From contig JAHDVF020000673.1 of NCBI GenBank assembly GCA_022606425.2, positions 186,001 to 250,000 on the forward strand: DNA of 64,000 nucleotides, in the 5' to 3' direction. The notes under the pieces are model-generated. The model did no database searches. It was not told where the DNA came from and saw only the letters and a program-made list of their open reading frames with translations. Position 1 is the stretch's first letter; the number at the start of each line of letters is the position of its first letter. Both the position numbers and the translations under genes were made by a program. Shown one piece after another: positions 30,480 through 41,407 of this stretch. Origin of the DNA: Lepidostoma basale. Its lineage: Eukaryota > Arthropoda > Insecta > Trichoptera > Lepidostomatidae.

Positions 30480-30664
30480 GAGGGCGAATGAATTGGTAAG
30501 AATGCGTAAGAGTTTTAAAATATTTAAGGATGGTGCTTCTACGTGTTGTGGTACCATAACTGTAACACCTGGCTCCCCTGGAAACGACATAAAGTCGGCC
30601 CAATCTTCCACTACAGGTAAGAGATATATCCCTTTTAAGGCCATCCCGACACGAAGAAGAAGAA
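30480..30664 (+). repeat. Retroelement-like fragment with (GAA)n end
   Basis: A GC-richer piece (GGTACCATAACTGTAACACC, CTGGAAACGACATAAAGTCG) runs into CGACACGAAGAAGAAGAA. The tail is like RTE-type and LINE-D. No family can be named. Confidence 0.35.
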
Positions 30665-30944
30665 TTCAATGAATTCAACCCTTAACACTTGTTATGTGGC
30701 ATGGCTGCCAAAATCTTTGAATAGAACATTTCGGACAGTATGCTTGGTGCACTATTTTTAAGCATAATTGAAACGTCGATTTGTATATAGTACGTCAACC
30801 TACGAACTTTTAGCAAAATATATTGGGTTATTGTTGTAGATAAGATTTTCAAGAAGCAAATATTTTTTCCCAGACTAGTGTTACTATAAAAACAAGACTG
30901 ATCAGTAAATGAGGGGATTCTCGTAGGATTTAACACATTTAAAC

Positions 30945-31075
30945 CATTTATTGTTTCTTGAATAATGATGTAAAACTCCATATTAAATAATTAATACGAA
31001 TGAAAACGCCAGATTTTTAGAAGTTTTATTATATTTTGTGGGAATGACATGTTTCGCCCTTCTAAGAAACAATTT
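30945..31075 (-). repeat. H2 arm
   Basis: Read minus: AGAAGGGCGAAACATGTCAT, AATAAAACTTCTAAAAATC, TCGTATTAATTATTTAATAT and CATCATTATTCAAGAAACAA. This is the full right-hand H2 arm with the GAAACATGTC half of the core. Confidence 0.6.
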
Positions 31076-31079
31076 CCAG

Positions 31080-32115
31080 TATTTCTGGGCCTACCCAAAT
31101 AATTATTTGTTAAAAATGTATGAAGTCACATAATTTTTCGTTAATTACCATATTCTGCTCCCTTTATTAGTGTATATAAACAGCAACGAGCTAAAATTTA
31201 TTTCCGAGCGAACATTCCCATAAAATATAAAAAAACTTATAGAAAACTCACGTTTTCATTAGCATTAACATTTAAACCAATTCATTTAAATATGTTTTCG
31301 AATAATTTCAAACGTGGTTTATAACATTAGAACATATAACTATTGAATGAGATACTTATCTTTGTGGCCATACTTATACTTACAGCAATTCGCGTTTCTT
31401 CGTTCAGCATCTTCTTTGGGGCGCAGGGCGTCATCTAAGGTTGTCTAAGCATCCGTTTATTCATCGTGATTGTCACATTATTAATTAATATAGTTTATAC
31501 GAAAGAAAAGGTATAAGTTATACTATGAATTGAACAAATCATTAAAGTTAATTCAATAAATAAAAAAATACTTGCTTCGACTGTGATAAGTGTGAAACAC
31601 ATATGATTTAATAATTGATATTTGACCTTCAAAATTTTTAAAAATATATTTTATTACTGAAATAATATAATAAATAATACGTCGAATTTGTTTTCATCCA
31701 CATCTCATCGGTATTGTTTTTAATAACAATCAGTTTTGATATTATCTATATATTAGAGCGATCACCAAAGTAATGAGAATTTTAAAAACTGTTTATATTT
31801 TTTGATATAACTGTTGGGTGTCGTAAAGATGGCGAAATGATAATGATACGACTAAGTGTGGTTATTTAATTTTTTACTGTTTGTAAGGTTTTGCTATCAT
31901 ATTTTAAAACAGTTCTTCAACCCCTTACAATACTCAACAGGTATATATTATATTATATAAACAACAATAATTTTGAAATAGACAATACTTTAGTAAATGC
32001 ATAAATACTTACATTTATCGATACTGATCGACAAAAGTAATCGGTGGTTTAAACAAAAAAATGTATATATGTAACGATGCTTGGTTAAACTTTGTGACCT
32101 TAAATATAAAATTCA
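31080..32115. other. AT-rich stretch without recognised feature
   Basis: No coding frame, terminal repeat or family of this window was found in this 1-kb stretch. Confidence 0.4.
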
Positions 32116-32117
32116 TA

Positions 32118-32158
32118 CAATGAAGAAGGGAGGTTTGTGTCCCGAAACATGTTTGTAA
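32118..32158 (+). ncRNA. Hammerhead-like core, H3
   Basis: CAATGAAGA, A, GGGAGGTTTGTGTCCC as stem-loop II, then GAAACATGTTTG. The 3' half is perfect with a GTT cleavage triplet. In the 5' half ATGAAGA replaces CTGAAGA. Confidence 0.5.
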
Positions 32159-32299
32159 AAAGTTCAAAAAAGTGTTGTGATAATATAATGTTTCCAAAAA
32201 GTTATTCAAATACTTTTAATGTTTATTTACGTGAATCTGACTATGTGGGTAAATTAACAAAATTTTAACCGTTAAAATATTATATAAATCGCTGTTTAA

Positions 32300-32536
32300 C
32301 CCTTACAGCTCCTATGTCCACACGTTGTGGCCATTGGGTATATCCCACCAACTCCTATGTCCACTACGTTTGGCCATTTTTTTCTCAGACATTTTTTATG
32401 AACTTCAAATAGGGTTTTGCTATTTTTTTAAATGTAAGAATCAAATGAATACTCTAGAAATACTGTCTTATTATCTGACCATTCCTTTGTCATCAGGAAT
32501 GTGGGAAAAAAATGGAAAAAAATGGAGCCCAAAGGG
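32300..32536. mobile_element. piggyBac-like MITE
   Basis: TTAA (32,296-32,299) precedes CCCTTACAGCTCC, and the right end, reversed, is CCCTTTGGGCTCC followed by CTAA in place of TTAA. TTAA targets and CCC-starting ends are the piggyBac signature. CTCCTATGTCCAC occurs twice near the left end. No coding capacity. Confidence 0.55.
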
Positions 32537-32574
32537 CTAAGGTATCACAATTATTTAATATTTTTTGCGACTTC

Positions 32575-32830
32575 TGTTTCGTCAACCAATGTTGACATCA
32601 ACAGGTGTTAAACTATATTTTTCAATTGTTAAATTTTATTTCGTGATTTTTCGAACCATTCTGTGCAATTGTGAATGTCAATTTGAATAATAATTTTAAC
32701 AGTTGAAAAAAATATTGTAACACCTGATGATGCCATAATCGGTTGACAAAACAAAACAGCGTTTTATATTTTAATAGTTAATAATATTTTAATATCATAG
32801 TGTTTCGGCCAAAACAATGGACTATTTAAC
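32575..32830. repeat. H1 fold-back
   Basis: Left half, minus: CTGTTGA, T, GTCAAC ATTG GTTGAC, GAAAC, AGAAGTC (32,575-32,620). Right half, plus: CTGATGA (32,724-32,730), T, GCC..., then decayed GACAAAACAAAACAGC. The outer word ATCATAGTGTTTCGGCC (32,800-32,816) matches the H1 arms at 3,620 and 15,725. Confidence 0.6.
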
Positions 32831-33221
32831 TTTTTTTTTATGTAAGGAGATCAAGATTCCAAACGATCGTAAATATATGACATTTTATTTGTATATAAAA
32901 CCATTTTCTACCATTGCATGCGGTATTTTTCTGTGATTTTCCATTAATTAGTTCTTTGGATCAACAGATTTATTCAATTTGATTTTGCCGAGTACCAAAG
33001 AGTATATGATTTTGATATCTCGCACAAAATACATTTCACCCGTGCCAACAAATAGAGTCTAAACAAATACGCAACAACTCTTCTTAAGATTCTCACAAGA
33101 AAGAAAAAGTTTGAACATTTGGTACCAAAAATCTCGACGAGAAATAAAAGCTCAACAAGAGTATGCAGTGAGTTAATTTTTATCGATTACATATAATATA
33201 GAAATTGTAACAATAATCGAA

Positions 33222-33800
33222 ATGTGGTCTAGGGGATAGAATGCTTGGCTCCTGATCCAGAGGACTTGGGTTCGAGCCTGAACACGATTAGATTCCTTCT
33301 TCATAATAAAGAGCTATTTAGGCTCATATTGAAGATTGTAAAACAAATTTTAATATTTTGTTTTTGAATGTATACAAATACTGGATTTTACCCATTACGG
33401 GTTAATCATTTTAAGGATTAATTGTATCACAATAGAGACGAAGATGTAAATTGTTTTTTGGAAACAGAATATGGTGGTCAAGGCGTTTACAGGACTTATG
33501 ACCTGTCATTGGTTGGGTTAAGCGATCGCTTTATCCAATACAACATTCCCCATTCCGTCCTTCTTACGACCACCACGTCTGTCAAATTTTTTGAAAGATG
33601 TATATATGTATGTTACTATGTTGAGAAACACTTCACATATTTTTGTTCAATCTGCACTAGCGCCATCTATTTATTACCACCATATTCTGTTTCCAAAAAA
33701 CAATTTATATCTTCGTTTCTATTGAGATACAATTAATCCTTAAAATTCTGATATCATTGATTTAAATCTTTGGTGTTAATCTTTAAAAAAAAAACTCATT
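33222..33800 (+). mobile_element. SINE-1 copy split by MITE-X
   Basis: A box TGGTCTAGGGG, B box GGTTCGAGCCT (the best SINE-1 B box in the window), then the body up to TTGAAGATTGTAAAACAAATT. After the insert, ATATCATTGATTTAAATC and TTAATCTTTAAAAAAAAA complete the SINE. This shows MITE-X is younger than this SINE-1 copy. Confidence 0.75.
33352..33740 (+). mobile_element. MITE-X, copy 1
   Basis: AAGGATTAATTGTATCNCAA and about 50 more bases occur at both ends in inverted orientation (33,410-33,480 and 33,680-33,740). The middle contains TTTACAGGACTTATGACCTG and GTTAAGCGATCGCTTTATCC. A 104-codon frame crosses it, beginning NRDEDVNCFLETEYGG and YRTYDLSLVGLSDRF. An AAATT(C/T)TRAT duplication at the SINE junction is likely. 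Confidence 0.6.
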
Positions 33801-34007
33801 TCAATAACTACTCTTTTCATATTTTGACAATACACTAAGATAGGATATTATATTGTAAGCACTATACTGCACAATTTAACATCTGACATAATTTGTAAGT
33901 CATATCATAAGCTCGGAGATTGATTAAGGTTTCGCAATCTACAATATAATCTTCAAACATTTTCTTTCTTTTTCGGTTTCCGGAAATTATTATCCTTGAT
34001 TACTTAA

Positions 34008-34218
34008 TCCCCATTGTGCGGTTGTTGCAGTCCAAAAAAATGGTTTCAAACTGCAGCAGACTACATTTATGAATGTATCTTAAAAACCTTTTTAGTTTGG
34101 TTTCTTACTATTAAATTGTGCGTAATATTATGATGAATCTGCCTGAGCTGTAAATGTTGTCAACTGCAGTTGGAGACTATTTTTTTTACTACAAATGAAG
34201 CCAGTAGCACAATAGGGG
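34008..34218. mobile_element. piggyBac-like MITE, copy P1
   Basis: TTAA flanks both sides (34,004-34,007 and 34,219-34,222). The ends are TCCCCATTGTGCGGTTGTTG and, reversed, CCCCTATTGTGCTACTGGCT. Its right half, reversed, aligns along its length with the left part of the element at 62,256. Confidence 0.7.
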
Positions 34219-34619
34219 TTAAACACGTCGGAGCTCCACATTGTTAGCTCTATTTGTTGGCAGGTAAATACTAACTAGAAATAATAAATAAAAAAGTTTC
34301 AGATATATATTTTATTTATTCAAATGTAAATAATAAAATACACCAATTACACACGTAAAGAGGGTAAGCAGCACGGGGACAATCAGATGTGGAAGAATAG
34401 CGTTGGTACACAATACATGTTTGGCGGTACACGGTGGGTGACATTTATAGCTTTGGGTACACAGATGTTGCTTCAATCATCAACGGGAGTCATGCAGGTG
34501 GAGCGTCAAATAATAAATACAAGATATATCATTTGTGTTGTGTCTATTGTCTATATAATATTGTATGTACTCGTATATAAACACAAAATATTATTAAAAT
34601 AGTCCTCGCTTTTAAACTA

Positions 34620-35155
34620 GTTTAAACTTGTTTCTTGAACAATGATGCAAAACTCCAAATTAAACAATTAATACGAATGATAGGTTTATAGAATATTCAA
34701 TTTATTTTATGGGAATTACATGTTTCATCTTGCTAAGACATTTGATAATGCCTTAGCTGCAGTGGCGGTACTCCCATAGAAGCCCAGAAGCTGGCTTGCG
34801 TAAGAAATTTGAATCAATACCCCCAAATCTAAGTAATCATGCCCCGCATAAACCAACAACCCACCAACAATCCAACAATGTTCCCATTAGACTTAAGAGG
34901 AATAGCCACAAGAGCTGATCCTCTGTAAGCCAGAAGAGGTTTTGATTCAATATTTCTTACGCAAGCCGGGCTTCTGGGCTTCTATGGGAACCGCCACTGC
35001 TTAGCTGTCTGTGTAAATGTCTGATAAATGTGTGACAATTTATAATGTCTTAATTTTATATGTAAATGTCTAACAAATGTGTGACATTTGACAAGGTGAG
35101 AAGTGTCATTACCACAAATAAAATAAAACTTCTAGAAAACAGACGTATTCATTCA
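34620..35155. repeat. H2 fold-back split by hAT MITE
   Basis: Left arm: TTCTTGAACAATGATGCAAA, TAATTAATACGAATG-like words and GGGAATTACATGTTTCATC. Right arm, mirrored: GTGTCATTACCACAAATAAA and CTTCTAGAAAACAGACG. The centre (TTTGATAATGCCTTAGCTG) carries the MITE at 34,760-34,999. Confidence 0.6.
34760..34999. mobile_element. hAT-type MITE with captured Jockey sequence, copy 2
   Basis: The ends CAGTGGCGGTACTCCCATAG and CTATGGGAACCGCCACTG are inverted over about 50 bp. Perfect 8-bp duplications CTTAGCTG flank it (34,752-34,759 and 35,000-35,007), as for hAT. Bases 34,840-34,950 match the reverse complement of the Jockey-like element at 6,725-6,815. It is 240 bp and non-coding. Confidence 0.85.
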
Positions 35156-35159
35156 AATG

Positions 35160-37148
35160 TTTTTAGAGAAGATTTAAGATCTTAGATATTGTATTGGAAT
35201 TTCACGTGACTTATATACCGTACAAATAATATTTTTCTTAATATCTTCCGCTGTTTATGTGACCGGTTTCAATCGAAAAACTTAACTATTCGGCGTAGCC
35301 TGAGTAATTATGCAAATCTCAATATCACGAAGGTACTTTGAAATTTGCATTTTTACTGGATCTTAATTGTATTATTATATGTTTTGCTTTTGAATATTTT
35401 ACTAAGGCATTATAAATATTTATCATTAATTACATGTCAAACGTAACATAACACAATTAAAAAAAAATTGAAAACGTGCCCTAAATATTTAAGTTCTGTC
35501 TAACTATAGCTAAGCTTAGCTTATACTTATTCGGAAGCTGTGTTTGACTTTCTTTCGTCACCAAAAATTACAAATAAACGAAGTTAATAGCTAAGTGAAA
35601 ACGGAAATTTCATTTTATCAGTTGAGACAAGTGATTTTAAAGTTTGATCGAGTGTTAAACGCAGTTTTAAACTTATATTCGATGCACGCGATAGAGATAT
35701 AGTATACCGCAAATTTTATGCGACGTATACTATCAGATCGGTGTCTATAATACAAATTTATATCCATTATAGAAACAACTTTCTCGGAATCGTTTACCGT
35801 TCGGTATTTTCACGCATGACAGACGCAGAGAAGACACTTCAGCTTATGAAAGGAAATACTCTGAGACGCAGCTAATCTGTAAAACCCTAATTCATTTAAC
35901 TAATTAAAAGTTTGACGTTTTATTTTCTAAATCATTAATGCCGTTAATATTAAAGTTGTAGAAGATATTACGAAAAAATATTATTAAACAGTTTAAGTAC
36001 ACTTTTAAATTTTGTTTTTACACGTTTTAATATTTTTTAACTAACCAACAGGTTTCGCTCCTGTCGGAGGGTTAAAAAACTTTTTAATTTATAGTAAAGT
36101 GGTGTTAAAATAAAATATAAAAGTATTTTCCTCGGATGTAACGAGGAGACAGCTTCTTCATGTCTTCATGTGATGGGTATTTTTGTAAGCGTTTAATAAT
36201 ACATATTCTCTGATATAACGAGTAAAGGTTATGATAAACAAATTTAGTTCGACTGTAAATATATTTAATAAATGTTGTGTGTGTAGAACTGCATAAATAC
36301 TTATCATATAATAAACATAACAGTTTGAGCCATGAGTACTACCACCACGAATGACAACAAAATAACAAAGAAATATTATGAGCAAATAGAACATAGATGT
36401 ATGAGAAGAAATGTTATTTTGGTATATTATATATTGGGAGCCTTCTCTAACACTTGAACAAAGGCGAGCCATTATGGAGTAGATCTCAAATCTTGACGAG
36501 GAGTTGTTGAATATACTAGAATGGATCCCTCTGGAGTCGGGCGGCTGGTCGGCAGATGGGGCAGACGATCGCAAGGGCAGTGCGCCTAGTGGCTGTTATA
36601 AATCACACACAACCAGCTATCCACACTGCCAATGCGTTCGCTGAATGGGGAAAGACTCCCTTCCATCGGAGTATGGGGACCTTATTTCGGATTCATCAAA
36701 CGAATGCTCGCTCAGGCTCCTGAAGCCTACATCACTCATAACGTGTTAAAGGCCATGTTTTAGATTCGTAAGAGCAAATGAAAGTGAGATGAAAGAGTTC
36801 AGTGCGATGTTAGAACAGAAAGTAAATGGCAAGAACTAGGGTTGAATGATAAATGAAACGCAAGCGAGTACTGAATACGGTATAAAATCAGTATGAAAAT
36901 TATAGAGAACGTAATGTTAGTACGATGAAGTCTGTGGAATGCAATTCGTCAGTTCGTTCTTTTCGTTTGTGGTACACAAAATGGCGGATGAGGGAAATGG
37001 CGGAATAGTTTCCAATAGTTCGAATTTATAAAAGACACAATTTGTAGGGTGAGATGTGAAGTTTTGATATTCTAAAATACTTATGATACATGTTATATTA
37101 CTACTATAATGAGGAGTGGAATTTCAAAGCATTGGTTGACAAGAATTG
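35160..37148. other. Stretch without recognised element
   Basis: The longest block without a clear transposon. Minus 36,048-36,075 has CTCCGACAGGAGCGAAACCTG, a hammerhead-like half. A 138-codon minus frame (36,158-36,574) lacks a domain. The part 36,480-36,850 is richer in G+C and could hold an exon or an old element; nothing decides it. Short-range words recur only by chance. Confidence 0.35.
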
Positions 37149-37151
37149 TCA

Positions 37152-37655
37152 GGATATGTAACTAAACAACCATTACTGGGTTTTTACAAGGGGTAGACAG
37201 AAAGGTTGGACTGCAACACTGTTACATTCTAACATATCGCACGCTTAATAAAACACTGGCTTAACTAAAAAAATCAAGTTTTGCTCAATCTGAGATGAGT
37301 CGGTGTTTTAACAAAAACAATCGAAAAACACGTACGAATGGATAGCGTTAACATTGTGAACGATTATCGTACTACGAATGGATAGCGTTAACATTGTGAA
37401 AAATAGATGGATAGCGTTAACACAAGCCTCTGTCTAATGTTAACTCAATTATGACCTAAACCATAATCGGTCAGTTTACTATTAAGCGTGCGATATCTAG
37501 TTTCCTATGTATTCAAACGTCAGAACACATACGTTAAATATTTTCCGTCTTCATAAATTTCAGCATTTAGACAATAATTAATTTTATCAAGACATGTATA
37601 CCTCGGTCTTCTTCGACATCTTTTTTCATTCATACTCCATCCATACTCGTATATA
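37152..37655 (-). mobile_element. LINE-A 3' fragment split by MITE
   Basis: CAACCATTACTGGGTTTTTA and CAAGGGGTAGACAGAAAGG start the tail side. After the insert at 37,237-37,493, ACGTTTTCC-type LINE-A words continue (CTCGGTCTTCTTCGACATC, TTTTTTCATTCATACTCC). The frame is fully decayed. Confidence 0.6.
37237..37493. mobile_element. TA-flanked MITE with internal tandem repeats
   Basis: TCGCACGCTTAATA stands at both ends in inverted orientation, flanked by TA (37,235-37,236 and 37,494-37,495), so Tc1/mariner-type insertion is likely. Inside, ACGAATGGATAGCGTTAACA occurs at 37,334 and 37,374 and a shorter version at 37,406. No coding capacity. Confidence 0.65.
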
Positions 37656-37659
37656 GTAG

Positions 37660-38495
37660 CTAGTTAACTAATATCACATTTTATTCGCAATAGATTTTAG
37701 AAACTATATTTTAATTTAAAAATAGACTTATTCATCTGATTTATATACATCCCTTATGTTTGGTATTCAAATTCTCAAGATATTTATCCATCGTATGGTT
37801 TTACTTTTATACATGAAGGTTGACATTAGAATTCCACCATTTTGATTTCTCCTTGTAAATAGGGTGAGTATGTTTTGATAACGCTTCTCTGCTTTAGCAA
37901 TGCTTGGTAATTCCTCTCGAATGTAATAAATGTGTACTGAATGTGTATTTGAACGTCACAAACCGGACAAACTGACAGTGACTACGCCAAATCAGTTTAA
38001 TGTTTGGTTGGTAATCATAACCTTACATAACCTAACTCAGAGATCACCCGGCTGGGGTTATATTAGGTTATATTAGGTCACATTGAGACAAAATGCTTTG
38101 AGTAGCAAAATCAGTTCTTTGTTTGATTACTTGCAAAATCTTAAGTGATTTGTATCTAGTTAGTTTATGTTTTAATTATATCAGATAAGGTCTTTATAAA
38201 ATAAATATAATATATTATAATTATACTGATTTTGTCTAGTCAAAACTACTTTGTCGTAAATCTAGTTTTGCCGGTAACATAAATACATATGAAATAACAT
38301 GTTTTTCAAAAACACATATTAAATGAATTTCTACTATCAAACCACACAGAGTCTTAAATATTATATGTATACAAATACTACGTACATTGATTATATATTA
38401 AGGTAAACGAGAAAGGACAATAAATCCATGTAATCGCAAGTGTAACAGCTGTTTTCTTTTTTATCATATTGGACGAAGAAGAAAAACTAACTATT
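37660..38495. other. AT-rich stretch without recognised feature
   Basis: Only a small tandem of GTTATATTAG units (38,055-38,078) was noted. No gene or classified element was seen. Confidence 0.4.
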
Positions 38496-38496
38496 G

Positions 38497-38705
38497 TAAC
38501 TAACGAACCCTCACGCCCTCTCTCAGAAGGGGTAGACAGAATAAATGGGCTGCCACATTGTTCAATCCTGTCATACTTATCTCGCTTCCTCTACATCATA
38601 CATAGTGTCATGCACGCACGTCTATTTCTCCGACTCCTCACGTGACCAACATGTTATATTTGATTGATTTGATCGTGTCACGTTTTCTTCGGTCTCCTAG
38701 GAAAT
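38497..38705 (-). mobile_element. LINE-A 3' fragment
   Basis: ACTAACGAACCCTCACGCCC, AGAAGGGGTAGACAGAATAA, CATGCACGCACGTCTATTTC and ATATTTGATTGATTTGATCG are LINE-A C-terminal sequence on the minus strand. Confidence 0.75.
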
Positions 38706-38729
38706 ATGTTTTTTTTAATAATATATTTT

Positions 38730-38945
38730 TGGCGGAATTTCTATGATACTTTAACGATACGTTATAATATCAAAATTTATTTATTTTCTTAAAAATTGTC
38801 GCGTTATCTGTTTTGCCAACCCATGTTGGCATCATAAGGTGTAATAAGTTACTCCGTGTTGCCAACATAGTTTGGCGAAACAGCTGTCACAACGATTTCA
38901 TCGACAGTTTTCCAAATTAAACATTTGAATTTGTTTTTATTACAA
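38730..38945. repeat. H1 fold-back
   Basis: Left half, minus: CTTATGA, T, GCCAAC ATGG GTTGGC, AAAAC, AGATAACGCG. Right half, plus: GTTGCCAACATAGTTTGGC, GAAACAGCTGTCACAACG. The outer word CTATGATACTTTAACGAT matches the H1 arms. Confidence 0.6.
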
Positions 38946-38949
38946 AATA

Positions 38950-39588
38950 TATATCCAAACTATTATAAATGCGATCCAATATGTACGTGGGTGGAATTCC
39001 CGTATCTTGGACAGTCGATTTGATGTTTGAAATAGTTTGTATTTAAAAAAATACACAATTCTGCAATTTTACATTGGATAACAAACTGAAAATGTTTGCA
39101 AAGAAGACAACCAATTTGTATTAGTGGAAGTGATCAAAGTACGATAGATACAAAGTCGATTTCCACAACACGATTGAACTTTGTTTTAGCGCGAAAACGA
39201 GGCGGAGTCAAACTTTTCGTGGAATAATAGGCGATATTTTAAATCCAACGCGCTCAAGTTTATCTGTAATTTTTTAGATCGTCGCCAAAATAGATTATTG
39301 TTAATTGGTTTTAATGCATGTAATTTCTTCTTAAGAATTTGAATTCTTCAACATTTTTGACTGCACACTTATGCAAAGGAAGGTGCCACCACATGAAGTG
39401 TTTTTATAACTATAACTACCATATACATGTACTCAATTAAAGGCTTAAACATTTTTTATGAATTAAAAGACTGTTATTTCCACTTTTGAGTTTATTTTTA
39501 TCGACATATTTCAAAGGCTTCATCGTAAATATTAGAAAATATAAGGAATGGAAAGAAGGTACAAAAAAGGTTCTTACGATTTCTGTAC
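38950..39588. other. Unassigned stretch
   Basis: No known element or gene was recognised. Short open frames at 39,437-39,671 straddle the start of the following LINE-B copy. Confidence 0.35.
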
Positions 39589-39589
39589 C

Positions 39590-40165
39590 ACAAAGAAAAC
39601 AGTTACTACCCCTGGCTGTACCCAACTGGTTTCTTGCTGGGTATGCTGGACTACAAATCATCGGAAATTAGACGAACTATCCACTTGGGAGTTCATTTTT
39701 TTCAACTGATTCGTGGTCGAATACATAATTCTGATATTTTGAATGACTTGACTTTGTTTGTCCCCGACAATTATCTGCGACAAAGGCAACATAGATTATT
39801 TCACCTGCCACTGTGTAGAACCAATCTACCTAAGGTAATGCCCGTGGGCAGGGCAATAATCCTATTGTATCGCATCTAGGACATTTTTCACGATAGTGAG
39901 GCTACCCTCAGAAATCATCTATCTCTTATGTATTAAGTTGCCATTTGCTTCTCTTCTAATTGTACAACAATGTTTATTTTTACTAAATTGTTCTCAAATA
40001 TTTATTTAAATTGTCTTCCGTTTGTTTTCTTATTAAACTATTTGTATTTAAAAAAAAATGGTATTATTATTTTGTATATTGTGATTATAAACGATTTGGA
40101 ATTGATATTATTTTCTAATGTTTATAAATTTTTTTGAATAAATTGAACTGAATTGAATTGAATAA
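39590..40165 (+). pseudogene. LINE-B C-terminus and 3' end
   Basis: LPLAVPNWFLAG is followed by a frameshift into GMLDYKSSEIRRTIHLGVHF, FQLIRGRIHNSDILNDLTLF, VPDNYLRQRQHRLFHLPLCR and TNLPKVMPVGRA. A stop precedes the DIFHDSEATLRNHLSL end. The 3' region closes with AATTGAACTGAATTGAATTG, a short-unit tail. Confidence 0.8.
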
Positions 40166-40179
40166 TAGTGAAAGTGACT

Positions 40180-40215
40180 ACCGGTTTCAATCGTGACCAA
40201 GTTTTTATTTATCAC
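40180..40215 (-). ncRNA. Hammerhead-like remnant, ACCGGT type
   Basis: Read minus: GGTCACGATTGAAACCGGTA followed by GTCAC. The GAAACCGGT half is intact and no CTGANGA half is seen. GGTCACGAT also recurs inverted at 40,206-40,222. Confidence 0.35.
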
Positions 40216-40265
40216 GATTCTCTTAATGACACAAGCGAAAATCGTCAGCACCTTCATAATTAAAA

Positions 40266-40905
40266 CTAACTAACTAACTAACTGACCGTCACACCGTTTT
40301 CCCGAGAGGTAGGGAGAGAAGATAGACAGTCATACTGCTAAATCCTGACAAACCTCTCTAATTCCTCTACATTCATACATCTTAACATGCACGCTCGTCG
40401 ATTTTTCCGACTTCAAATGAAGACTACAGGGGAAAAACAAGGAATGTCAGTTAAAATTCAAAATAAATGTAATAATGCCATCTAGCGGCATTTGTACGTA
40501 TCTATCCACAGTAAAATTTTCATATTAAAAAATCATGTGTGTCATCGACTATGGTCAGATAATCGATTGCTAATTGCTAAGAAATATATAGACTTTGATT
40601 AGCTTTATTCTCAATTTATTCAAATTAACCTTCTACTGACATTCCTTGTTTTTCCCCTGTAGTCTTCAAATATGGTCACCTTTTAATATTGGATAAATTC
40701 GGTCATGTGATGCTTTCTTTGGTTTTCCATGGCTTCTCTTATCACTCACACTGCTTGTATACAACATTTTAACAACTCTTGTCTCATCCACCAGGAATCT
40801 TTTTTGATTTTACTTATGATGCAACCATTTGTCTTATATTTCTTCCTTATTTTGTCGTTCTTTCGCGTTTTTTCGCACATTCTTCTCACAATTAAAAGTA
40901 ACCGA
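40266..40905 (-). pseudogene. LINE-A fragment split by a MITE
   Basis: Tail ACTAACTAACTAACTGACC, then LINE-A C-terminal sequence to CGACTTCAAAT at 40,418. It resumes at 40,668 with AAATATGGTCACCTTTTAAT, TCGGTCATGTGATGCTTTC and ATCACTCACACTGCTTGTAT. The uninterrupted order is seen at 11,320-11,420. Confidence 0.8.
40419..40667. mobile_element. MITE with 33-bp perfect inverted ends
   Basis: GAAGACTACAGGGGAAAAAC and the next 13 bases are repeated perfectly, inverted, at the right end. AAAT flanks both sides (40,415-40,418 and 40,668-40,671), and the LINE-A sequence around it confirms the site. It is 249 bp and non-coding. A short duplication and these ends do not match hAT or mariner; the superfamily is open. 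Confidence 0.8.
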
Positions 40906-41039
40906 AATGATAAGCCTAAAAATAATACTGTTTTCTTCCTTTTCCCACGAGTTTGTTGATTTCTCCTCGAGTTTGATGAGAACGCCGTTACACATCGTGT
41001 CGATTACATAGATTTTCCTTTCAATCGTAAAATTACTCA

Positions 41040-41405
41040 ACTAGACATTAAATTAACCTCGTCGAGACTTGTAAATCTCTTTCTTACCTTTTATCTTATA
41101 TACTAAGTGGTTAAATAGACACATATTTTACATGTACGAACATCATGCGACACCATAATAGGCTTTTATAAAACAATAACAATACATGTGACTTGATATT
41201 CCATTGTTTTCTCATTATTATTTATTTAATATCGTGGTTTAAAAATCTCAGGGTCTCAAGTCAGTGGAATCCAAAATATATTCTAAAATATTTAGTTCAA
41301 TTGTTTACTATACTAATGTTTTAAGTGGTAGTTGGAGATATTTGTAAACTATCCCGCTAAATCGTGAAATTAATTATCACTTTCAAACCATCTTTTTACA
41401 CTTTA
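41040..41405. other. AT-rich stretch without recognised feature
   Basis: Nothing could be recognised between the two LINE-A copies. Confidence 0.4.
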
Positions 41406-41407
41406 AC

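Noticed and set aside
36158..36574. 138-codon minus-strand frame as a host gene
   Set aside because: There are some hydrophobic stretches but no known family, no start context and AT-driven composition. It remains unassigned.
37333..37422. CRISPR-like array from the triple repeat
   Set aside because: There are only three units, unequal spacers and no cas genes, and the repeat lies inside a TIR-flanked element of a eukaryotic genome.
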